From NCBI GenBank assembly GCA_021292165.1, contig CM037879.1, forward strand, positions 288,522,272 to 288,586,271: a DNA stretch of 64,000 bases. The letters are read 5' to 3'. Shown here one piece after another: positions 55,914 through 64,000 of the stretch. Both the position numbers and the translations under genes were made by a program. The notes under the pieces are model-generated. The model made no database searches. It was given only the letters and a program-made list of their open reading frames with translations, and was not told the origin of the DNA. Positions within the stretch are counted from its first letter, which is position 1, and each line of letters begins with the position of its first letter. Source of the stretch: Shinisaurus crocodilurus (Eukaryota; Chordata; Lepidosauria; Squamata; Shinisauridae).

Positions 55914-56083
55914 CATAGATTTCATAGATCATAGAGTTGGAAGGAGCCTACAAGGCTATCGAGTCCAACCCCCTGCACAATGCAGGAAACTAGAGGAGGG
56001 GTCTCCCATCCAAGTAATAACCAGGCTTGACCCTGCTTAGCTTTCCACGCTCAGACAAGCTGAGCCAGCGTGAGCCACAGGCC
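55914..56083 (-). mobile_element. 5S-headed SINE, full-length copy
   Basis: All parts are present on the minus strand: GGCCTGTGGCTCACGCTGGC, the GTCTGAGCGTGGAAAGC segment, box C-like CTTGGATGGGAGACC, and the CR1-like tail with TCTATGAAATCTATGAG tandem words. It is close in sequence to the copy at 29885-30046. Confidence 0.9.
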
Positions 56084-56770
56084 TGTTCAGATCTTCTGCA
56101 TCCCACTGAGATGTTGCCCTTCAAAATGTACTGTAAGCCCCCTCCCCCACAAGGTCTGCATGGACCCCCATCTCTCTGTATATTCTCCATAAAATGGAGA
56201 GAACAGCATCTCTTTGATGGATCAGGGCAGTTCTTTCCGCTAAAAATTCAGATTAAACATCGCTACAATACAAATGAAAAACTAAAAATGGTTTGAATTT
56301 TATAGGTTGGGATTTTTGTTGTTGCTAGTACTATGCATTTAACATCTTGATAGTGTTTTATATCTATCTGAGGATCTACAGTGTTTTAAAGTATATTCTA
56401 GTGTTTAATGGGTGGTGAGGAAATGCATAATAGGCAGGCAGTGTTCTGCAGATTTCTTAATAATAGCCAGCAGAAGCCATGCTTATCCATATTGTTAAGA
56501 GAGGGATCCAGAGTGTTAAACAAAAGCATATATGCTAACATAATTATTTTCCTAGAAAGAAAGGTAATATTTTTATTCTGCACACTATTGTGTTTATATT
56601 AGTGTAAAAGAAACCCTAAAAATCAACCATGACTGCTTACATGAGTACCGCAATTGGTTTTTAACATATTTTTTACTGTCAGGTATTAATTATGTCATAT
56701 TTTGAGCACTTATGAAGCTTGAGAGCACTTATTCAACCAAGGCATTAGCTGATCATATTAGACTAGATGC
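56084..56770. other. Single-copy DNA
   Basis: AT-rich, with no repeat signature beyond short T-runs. Frames at 56398-56602 on both strands overlap and are not credible. Confidence 0.4.
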
Positions 56771-56908
56771 AGGGCTCTCCAACGGGTCCCCAGATGTTGC
56801 TGGACTACAGCTCCCAGAATCCCTTGCCATTAGCCATGCTGGCTGGGTATGCTGGGAGCTGTAGGCCAGCAGCATCTGGGGACCCAAGGTTGGAGAGCCC
56901 TGTACTAG
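56771..56908. mobile_element. Palindromic hAT-like MITE, best copy
   Basis: GCAGGGCTCTCCAACGGGTC, CCCAGATGTTGCTGGACTAC and AGCTCCCAGAATCCC are mirrored by GGTATGCTGGGAGCTGTAGG, CCAGCAGCATCTGGGGACCC and AAGGTTGGAGAGCCCTG. Nearly the whole element folds into one hairpin. No coding content. Confidence 0.9.
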
Positions 56909-57152
56909 AAGGACTGCAGTGATTGCAAAGATTGACTTCCCTTTGATTCTAACCCTCTTGCTGGGTTGGTTCGGAAAGATGTGTAACTCTGAGACTTCCT
57001 GATGATGTATTTACTCCTTTGATCCAAATATACATTTTTTTCTGCAACCTTTAGCACAGGAAAGAACATTTAATCTGTTTATTATTTCTTGGGAATAATA
57101 GTTTTAACCCAGATTTCTCAAAGTGGTGTGTACAGTAAGTAATTAATCATAA

Positions 57153-57241
57153 TGGGTTGGTGACTTACGCTAGTCATGACTAAGTTGTCCCATTGATTTC
57201 AATGTGTCTACTCTATGCATGGCAAAGCCTGGATCCAACCC
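57153..57241. mobile_element. 89-bp palindromic MITE, copy 2
   Basis: It starts GGGTTGGTGACTTACGCTAG, carries CATTGATTTCAATGTGTCTA in the centre and ends CCTGGATCCAACCC. AAT occurs on both sides and may be the target duplication. Same family and length as 44354-44442. Confidence 0.8.
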
Positions 57242-57561
57242 AATGCAAAAAAAACCCCCCAAAACACTTGTGCTGCAGATTGCGTCCTCTCGTGCTTGAT
57301 GGATCTTCGTGTGCTTTCTTTTCAGCATTCTGATGCCAGTTCAGTTTACTTGCTTTTAGATTGCCTTGAGAGAGGCTACTGTAGACAGCTACCTTCTGGG
57401 CCCTATAATTTAAGATGACAATTCTGCTGGCTGGAAAGGTTGGGGCTAAGCCAGGGCTGCTGTTGAAGCTCCTGGGTGATAGGTAGAGTCAGACTAGTCT
57501 CCATCCTCCCTCCAATCACTGGTTCCTAGCATTCAGCAGCCTCCATTTTGTATGAGGAAAG

Positions 57562-57752
57562 GCCATGACTCAGTGCTAGAGCACATGCTTTGCATGCAGA
57601 AGATCCCATGTTCAATCCTCGGGATCTCCAGCTAGAGCTGGAAAAATACTTGCCTGAAACCCTGGAGAGCTGCTGCCATGTCAGTGTCGACAAGACTGGG
57701 CTAGATGGACCAATGGATTGACACAGTATAAGGCAGCTTCCTATGTTCCTAG
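57562..57752 (+). mobile_element. tRNA-derived SINE, full length
   Basis: The head has box A-like GACTCAGTGCTAGAGCACAT and box B-like TGTTCAATCCTCGG at tRNA spacing. It is followed by ACCCTGGAGAGCTGCTGCCA, GGGCTAGATGGACCAATGG and the tail ATAAGGCAGCTTCCTATGTT. Amplification by polymerase III is implied by the boxes. A reversed tail of the same family lies at 30265-30390. Confidence 0.85.
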
Positions 57753-58484
57753 GAATGTCTTGCCAGTGCCAGGGCAGCAGGAAATGGCTGTTTCTCTTAC
57801 CAAGTCTAATTGGCCAACTGGACATGTAATACCAACGCTCCTTAGAGCCACCTCCGGGGCCAGACTGTGTTCCCAGTATGTAGGCTTTCAGTCTGGCAAG
57901 CTTATTCATCCAGGTTATAAACATACAATGGATAGACCTTAATCACTTTGAATTGTGGATAGTTACCTGTTGCACCTGAATTATTACATGTATCACTTTA
58001 CCTGTATCTTTTTTCTTTTTAAAAATTTAACTCCTGGATCAGAGTTTTATTATATTATGTCTTATACTTAAATATAGTTGCTATAAAAAGCAGGCTCTTC
58101 TGTTTGTCAAAGTGAAGACCTCTGAATAACATGGAAGTATGGCTCATTTTGTGAATTTTAGTCACAAAGCTGAACAGGCTGAAATATGCTTCTGGCTGCT
58201 AAGCTAAGCAGAAGAGACAGTCCTCTTGAGAACAAAAATAACAAGGCGATTTTGGGTCTCATTATCCAAAAGGCACTTGCTTCACAATGAGAGATTTTTC
58301 ACAGCAGGATCCATGTTAGATTGATGTCAAGGCACCTTGGATAGAGAGAAGAATGCAGCCCAGGCCTGGGATCTGAGTTTAAGACAAATATGTGCCGCTT
58401 TTCTCCTGCTTCTGCTGTCATTCACTGTTGATATGCTTTCGGATCTAATGTGCTAAGTGTGTATTTTATCTCGCCTGTGCCTCC
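57753..58484. other. DNA without recognised element
   Basis: Two opposite frames at 57526-57942 overlap the SINE and each other. No domain or splice-bounded exon is seen. Confidence 0.4.
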
Positions 58485-59165
58485 TATCCTGATTTATTTT
58501 ATTTATCTACTCATTTAAAATATTTATATGCCATCTTTCTACCAAAATTGTATTCAAAGCAGTAACAAAATCATGAAATCAGCAAGTTAAAAAAATGCAT
58601 TATTATTATTATTTTTAAATGTAGGCAGCAGAGAAAAACTGTATCAAAACAACATTCTACAGCAGAGTTCAGAGTAATTACAGCAGTTCAAAACAATTTG
58701 AGCAGTTATTTATTTATTTTAGAATATTTATATACTGTTTCCCATTTTAAAAATCCCAAAGCAGTTTACAACAGATTATAACACAATGCAATATTATAAA
58801 AGCACAACAAGCAGAGAAAACCTCCACCACAATTACAACAATACACAACAATTTAGAAAAACAAAACCAGATGGATTTTACAGGTGGGTTACTGAGATTG
58901 AGACAGAGTGATATGACTTGGGGCTAATAAGCAGAAAGCAAGACATGGTAAGGCAAGGGACTCGTGAATGAGTTGGCAATTGTGGCTCACCAAGGAGAAG
59001 CTAAATTGTGTGTGGGAAAGGCTTAGTAGGCAGAGGGGGTCTTGAAATGGATGTTGAGGCAACTTGATGAAGAGAGGGGGCTTGGCCAAAGCTGCTTAGA
59101 GCATTTGCTAGGCCGCATCCCGAAAGACCCCTGCTGGTGGTTTTCCCAACTCACAATTGTGCTAG
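58485..59165 (-). mobile_element. Two nested L2-type 3' regions
   Basis: One reversed tail begins at 58485 (ATTTATATGCCATCTTTCTA), a second at 58708 (AATATTTATATACTGTTTCC). The second continues into L2 3' UTR phrases such as AAAACCTCCACCACAATTAC and AGCTGCTTAGAGCATTTGC near 59090. No coding part remains. Confidence 0.6.
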
Positions 59166-59281
59166 AATAGCCTTGTGAATCAGCCTGGAGAAATTGTCCA
59201 TAATCTGGATGATGTGTGCTAGTCTCTTGGAGAGGTTAACCAAGGAGGATTTAATCTGACATTGGGGTGTTAGACTAGAGC

Positions 59282-59752
59282 AGCTTTCCCCAATCTGATG
59301 CCTTCTAGATGTGTTTCTTCACACAGTGCATAGTTAAACTATGGAATTCACTTCCACAAGATGTAGTGATGGCCACCACTTTGGATGGCTCTAAATGGGA
59401 TTGGACAAATTCATGGAGGATAAAGCTATCAATTGCTACTAGTCCTGATAGCTATATGCTACCTCCCGTATCAGAGGCAGTATGCCAGTTGCTGGGGAAC
59501 ATGGATGGGAGGGTGCTGTTGCACTCATGTCCTTATAGATTTCCCACAGGCACCTGGTTGGCCACTGTGTGAACAGAATACTGGACTCAATGGCCCCTTG
59601 GTCTGTTCCAGCAGGGCTCTTATGTTCTTATGTGTTGGACAGCAACTCCCAGGATTCCCTGCTGCAGTGACCATTGACCATGCTGGCTGGGAATCATGGG
59701 AGTTGCAATCCAACACATCTGGAGGGCACCAGGTTGGGGAAGGCTGGAGTAG
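59282..59752 (+). mobile_element. hAT-like MITE split by a CR1 3' end
   Basis: The MITE left arm is 59282-59316 (CCCCAATCTGATGCCTTCTAG then ATGTGTT) and the rest is 59633-59752 (TTGGACAGCAACTCCC through GGCACCAGGTTGGGG). Between them, 59317-59632 is a plus-strand CR1 3' end: TGGAATTCACTTCCACAAGA, TTGGACAAATTCATGGAGGA, CTGGCCACTGTGTGAACAG and a TTATGTTCTTATG terminus. ATGTGTT appears at both junctions. The CR1 is therefore younger than this MITE. Confidence 0.85.
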
Positions 59753-60730
59753 AGGATGTACAATTATATTTTGCCTTGCAGAACTGTATCACTCATTTTT
59801 CTGCTGCTCCATTTTTCACAATGCCTCTATGCCAGTTAGCATTTTCCATTTTTGCCTATAAGGGGAGCATTTTAATGATTACTAGACGAACGTCAAAGAG
59901 TGACAAAGCTGTCTATTTAATAGAGGGTCTGTAATGAACAATCCAAATTGCTCCTTCGGGGAAAAAACTAGTGTACAAACGAGAGTTGGGACACGTAAGG
60001 GGAGAACACAGGCCAGTGCTGTCTTCCTATGATGTGTTTGGTGGTGGAGTTTATTTTGTGACAGCAGCCCGTAGCTGGATCATTTAAAACACAGCAGCCT
60101 CCCAGTACCTGTGACCAGATATGTTGCTTAATGGATTGTTGTAGCTTTAATGAAAGCTGCTTGTGCTGAATCACTAAACTTGCCTTTTTTCCTGGAATGT
60201 TCGTTATTGGGACCTGACGGATCACCTCTCCTTTGCTTCCAGACGGCCTGGCTCCCTAATTCTTCTCCATAACGAGTTTTGTGCTGCATGATAAAATATT
60301 CATGTTCAAATAAGTTCTAAACTAATTATCTGCAGCCAGCAGTTGCCTCTGCAGTCATTTGCTGTTAGCTTGGCTCAAGTTAATGGCTTGTATTTCAGTT
60401 TCAAACAGGCCCTCTTGGCTGTTCCCTGTCTCTGATTCTTATCCTAAATGAAATTTCCACACACATCTAGAGCTAATTCTGGTTTGCAAAGGAGGTTTTC
60501 CTTCCTTACACATTCTGAAGTCTAGTCAGTGCTATGTGTGTATCGTAGCTTTCACACAATGTCTGTAAAAACATATTGCTCTGAAACAACCGTTCAAGAG
60601 GTCACTGTTTGCATTCAGTGTGCTATATTTTAAATCACCATATTCCTAAAACAGACTTTACACCAAAAAGATATCACTGACCTACATACAAAACAACTCT
60701 GACCTTTTCCTTTTTTACATATGCGTGTTT

Positions 60731-60779
<49 letters not shown>

Positions 60780-61929
60780 AAATAAATAAAGAAAATAACT
60801 TAATTTAGAAAGCTAAGTCAAATAAATTATCTTTAGTAATTTGATCCATGGGAGGGTGGTTTTTTTTCATTTAAAAAACCATTAGAATAACTGCTGATAA
60901 AATTTTAAAAATAGAAACTTAATTTTATAGAATTGAAAAAAAGTTTAACAACTTTTTTTATTGTTCTTGTTAGGCATATTAAAGTTCAACTATTGTAGCT
61001 GTAAAACCTGATTTTAAAAATACAGGTTCGCACACTGTTTGATCCTTCATTTGGGCTACTGTCAATATAAGATGGAACCATATTAAAATAAAGTCCTCTG
61101 GTTTGCTGTAACTGCTATGCAACCTTTATTCGAAATGTAACAGAGCTGTAAAATATAATATGAAAAGGGGAAAATATAGGGCATCCAAACCAGAAATAAC
61201 CCCCTGGCTGAGCATTGTACCTGCAGATTAAGGGCCTGGCAAAATTGCAGGGGACACATGGCTCCCACCAGTCTGTATCTCCCTCACATGCTTTTCTTCT
61301 TTTTAACACCCAGTAAAAGAACCGTGTGATGTGACTTTGCACTTGTGTTTCCCCACTGCTGTTCCCCTTCAAAGGCTGCTGCTTGCAGGGTTTGGGGAAA
61401 CACCCAATGCAATAATGTCAACTCACACTTTTTAAAAAATTAGGTCTTGCCAGTCATTCATCCCCATAATGTTTATTTAGGTTTATTTAGGTTTATTTAG
61501 GTTCTAACCCTATTTTTTAAAAATGTGATAATTATTTTTTTAAAAATACAAATAATACACTAAATTACCAGAACTGAGTTACAGCCAGCAAAAAAAAACC
61601 CTGTACCAAGAATGAGGAACCTATTTCAGTACAAGGGCTGAATTCAATTTCAGAGAAGCTCTCGGGGGCTGTGGCCAGAGCTGAAGGCAAAGGGGGTGGA
61701 GCCAAAGGCAAATGAGGTGGGACAACGTGCAAGATAAAGCCAGCATATGATTGCTCAAAGCTCTTCCTGCCAGTCATTCAGCCTTAGGAGAGGCAGTCCA
61801 GCCTTTTAGAATGGGGATAAAAGCGCACAAAAGCTGGGAAACCACCCAATGAGCAGTGCTTGGGTGCAAAGGGGGTGGGGCCAGGGGAAGGGGGCAGGGT
61901 CATCTGGGGAATCCCCACCCCTGCCCTAC
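59753..61929. other. Mostly single-copy DNA with a TC microsatellite
   Basis: 60230-60430 is repeat-free with TAAT- and ATTCAT-rich words and could be conserved non-coding DNA. A TC run occupies about 60735-60774. The word GTTTATTTAG is repeated three times in tandem at about 61470-61502. Frames at 61083-61372 and 61565-61777 lack domains. Confidence 0.4.
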
Positions 61930-62120
61930 ATCTATACCTAGTTCTAGTTTTTTATGACTGTTTTATCTATTCCTGTGCTGTCTTATTTCGTATTGTATTT
62001 TATTCTTTTAAATATTGTATTGTATTTTATGTGTTTGTTTCTATTTTAGTTGTTTAATTGTTGTGATCTGCCCAGAGAATGTTGGTTATTGCGTGGATTA
62101 AAATAAAATAAATAAATATT
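61930..62120 (+). mobile_element. L2-type LINE 3' end
   Basis: TATTGTATTTTATTCTTTT, TTAATTGTTGTGATCTGCCC and AGAGAATGTTGGTTATTGCG end in AAATAAAATAAATAAATA. This is the plus-strand form of the tail seen reversed at 36090-36190. Confidence 0.75.
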
Positions 62121-62524
62121 AAACTATATTAGAATTCTTGATGATCACCTGCATGTGGATTAGTGCTATTCTAGTACACGAGGAAAGCTCTCCAATTGTC
62201 CAAAGGCTTAGTGTGTTTGGAGTCCTATATCTTTTTTGTTGTGGGTTATTTTTAATGTTACCAAAGTTTGCCAGGTGTTTTGCAAACAATCTATAGTTGT
62301 TCCAATGTTTAGTGACCAAAATGTGTGCTGTAATTTACAAATTATTTACTAAACATTTATGCTCCAAACAGTCCTAATAATAGCATTTCTGGCTTCAAGT
62401 GTAACATTTCCTTGATTTCAGAATGATGCACTTCCCAAAAGTTACTATTTGCCTACAGGACCAATCATAATGCCAATCTGTAGGGCTTTGAGAGATTAAC
62501 ACTGAAATTTCCCCATCTTATTAT
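62121..62524. other. DNA without recognised element
   Basis: AT-rich, no domain-bearing frame, no repeat signature. Confidence 0.4.
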
Positions 62525-62702
62525 GAGGTCTCAGCAAGGGTGACTTTGGGCCAGTCACTGACTCTCAGCCTCACCTACCTCACAGGGTTGTTGTGAGGAT
62601 AAAATGGAGAGGAGGAGGATTATGTAAGCCGCCTTGGGTTCCTTGTGGGAGAAAAGGTGGGGTATAAATATAATAAATAAATAAATAAAATAAATAAATA
62701 AA
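62525..62702 (+). mobile_element. CORE-SINE, head truncated
   Basis: CCAGTCACTGACTCTCAGCC, CACAGGGTTGTTGTGAGGAT and TATGTAAGCCGCCTTGGGTT lead to GGTATAAATATAATAAATA repeats. The tRNA head is missing. The tail matches L2-type LINE ends, supporting L2 dependence. Confidence 0.8.
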
Positions 62703-62713
62703 TTGTGCTTCAA

Positions 62714-62970
62714 GCTTTGGGTTATATCCACTGTTAGTCCTACTTAGAGTAAGAATGTAAGAAGAGCCATGTTAGATCAGACCAAGAGCCTGTATCATCC
62801 AGCATTCTGTTCATACAGTGGCCAACCAGATGCCTGTGGGAAAACCCCAAGTAGGGCATGAGCACAATAGCACCATCCCGCCCATGCTCCCCAGGAACTG
62901 GAGTACATAGGCATATTGTCTCTCACACTGGAGGTAGCATATTGATATCCTTATCCTCCATGAATTTAAA
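62714..62970 (-). mobile_element. CR1 LINE 3' end next to a MITE core
   Basis: 62714-62755 is a MITE core scrap (GGTTATATCCACTGTTAGTC). From 62756 the plus strand reads AATGTAAGAAGAGCCATGTT, CAGCATTCTGTTCATACAGT and CACACTGGAGGTAGCATATT, the reversed CR1 3' UTR, ending near 62970 with TCCTCCATGAATTT. Confidence 0.8.
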
Positions 62971-63069
62971 CCCATTGAAAAGAATGGGACTTGAGCCTTC
63001 CCAACCTGGTGCTCTGCTAACATCCCAGAATCCCGGAATGAGATTATCTGTAGCACAGCATGTAGATGT

Positions 63070-63105
63070 CTACACGCACACACGCACACACACAAACACA
63101 CACTC
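63070..63105. repeat. CA microsatellite
   Basis: ACACGCACACACGCACACAC and further CA units, slightly interrupted. On the minus strand it gives a false CVCVCVC frame. Confidence 0.85.
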
Positions 63106-63240
63106 CTTCTGATCCTCTATGCCCTCTTTTTTTTCCTTTTTCTTTTTTGGAAGAAGCCCCAGTGAAACACCCAAAACCAGATTGGAGAAGGCTGAGTTAG
63201 ACAAACATTGGGTATAACCCCTTGGAAACAACCCTTTCTC

Positions 63241-63389
63241 ACTGGCTCAGCTTGTCTGAGCGTGGAAAGCTAAGCAGGGTCAGGCCTGGTTATTACTTGG
63301 ATGGGAGACCCCTCCTCTAGTTTCTTGCATTGAGCAGGGGGTTGGGCTCGATGGCCTTGTAGGCTCCTTCCAACTCTATGATCTATGAA
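63241..63389 (+). mobile_element. 5S-headed SINE, plus strand
   Basis: This is the easiest copy to read: GGCTCAGCTTGTCTGAGCG, GGAAAGCTAAGCAGGGTCAG, GCCTGGTTATTACTTGGATG and GGAGACC (5S-like), then CTCTAGTTTCTTGCATTGAG, GGTTGGGCTCGATGGCC, and CCTTCCAACTCTATGATC with a TATGAAA end. The outermost head bases (GGCCTGTGGCTCACG) are lost. Confidence 0.9.
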
Positions 63390-63552
63390 ACCTTTTATTC
63401 TGTAGTGGCCTCAGAGCAATCCACCTCTGACAGGAAGATAGAGGCTGGACCAGGTCATCCATAGCAGCACTGTGATTCAGAACTTGAGTCGTCCTGTCTA
63501 AGACAGGCAAGGGGAACTAAAAGGCCGCTGTGTCCCTCGGCTTTTAAAGTAT

Positions 63553-64000
63553 TGGCATCAGTCAGTCAGTCAGGCGATCACTCGTGACCAAGTAAGATTA
63601 TCTTCCAGGATAAAAAAAAAGAAAGAAAGAAAATTTACAAAAAGGAGATTTTAAAAGGAGGAAAATTCTAAAGAAAATTGTGTAGACTCTAGCGATGGGT
63701 CCGTAAGTGACTGTGGAGGCCAATTCTAGATCCACACAGCTTCCCACAGTGAGGACACAGGTTACCAGATGGAAGGTGGTCTTGTAAAGGATTCATTTGA
63801 CATGCTTTTCGCTTAGCACGTTTCTCCCTTTCACCTTGCACTAGAGCTTCTTCAAAGTCCATAGAACCTTTGTGAAAGGCCAACCTCCAGTTATGGGCCA
63901 GAGCTTCCCAGTTTTTGATGTTTATATTGCATTTTTTTAGATTAGCCTTAAGAACATCTTTAAACCTCTTATATTGACCACCGATATTCCGCTTTCCATC
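63553..64000 (-). mobile_element. Zinc-finger LINE, second copy, runs off the window
   Basis: From 63560 (GTCAGTCAGTCAGGCGATCA) the sequence follows 18525-18990 almost base for base, including the A-rich UTR, the C2H2 finger end (CPHC...HSHLRTH at 63689-63760) and part of the thumb. It differs by a few substitutions and by loss of the 8 bases GATCGTTC near 63893. The insertion continues past 64000. Its 3' side carries a GAAA-expanded A-run. Confidence 0.9.

Noticed and set aside
57562..57640. tRNA gene
   Set aside because: Box A and B are present but the cloverleaf is broken and a SINE body follows.
61470..61502. CRISPR-like short repeat
   Set aside because: Three tandem GTTTATTTAG units with no spacers are a small tandem repeat in a vertebrate genome.

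Overview
The window is vertebrate nuclear DNA, most likely from a squamate reptile (lizard or snake). It is non-coding and AT-rich, full of microsatellites, and carries a wide mix of transposable elements: CR1, L2, L1, an R4-like LINE, an Ingi/Vingi- or RTE-like LINE with a C-terminal zinc finger, a SINE with a 5S-rRNA-like head, tRNA-derived SINEs, hAT and pogo-like DNA transposons and several MITE families. That combination fits squamates better than birds, mammals or fish. The species is an inference. No complete host gene is visible. One possible host exon lies near 2430-2518 on the + strand, so most of the window may be intron or intergenic DNA.

Layout. 1-3800: mostly single-copy, with a CR1-like tail, a tRNA-type SINE, an L1 scrap with target-site duplication (TSD) and the possible exon. 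3804-4509: a complete 678-bp non-autonomous retroelement with a 14-bp TSD; its 5' end looks like an HDV-like ribozyme and its 3' end matches the LINE at 18.5-21.1 kb. 8947-10945: a CR1 LINE split by an L1. 14.0-21.3 kb: a dense stack of 5S-type SINE, L2, MITE, pogo-like MITE, R4-like LINE, L2, zinc-finger LINE and palindromic MITE. 22-32 kb: SINEs, paired MITEs and a broken L2. 33.9-34.7 and 54.0-55.0 kb: two members of one hAT family, each with an 8-bp TSD; the second keeps a transposase C-terminal fragment. 40.7-43.2 kb: one L2 copy whose reverse-transcriptase segment is inverted. 44.4-46.6 kb: two diverged LTR-like repeats. 47-63 kb: MITEs, L2 tails, SINEs and a CR1 nested in a MITE. 63553-64000: a second, nearly identical 3' end of the zinc-finger LINE runs off the window.

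Relations between elements. The clearest partnerships are between autonomous LINEs and short elements that share their 3' ends: CR1 with the 5S-headed SINE (CR1-like tail), L2 with the CORE/MIR-like SINEs, and the zinc-finger LINE with the 678-bp element. Most long frames in this window are decayed transposon genes or chance frames across repeats. Family names come from recognised motifs and remembered consensus features, not from a database search.
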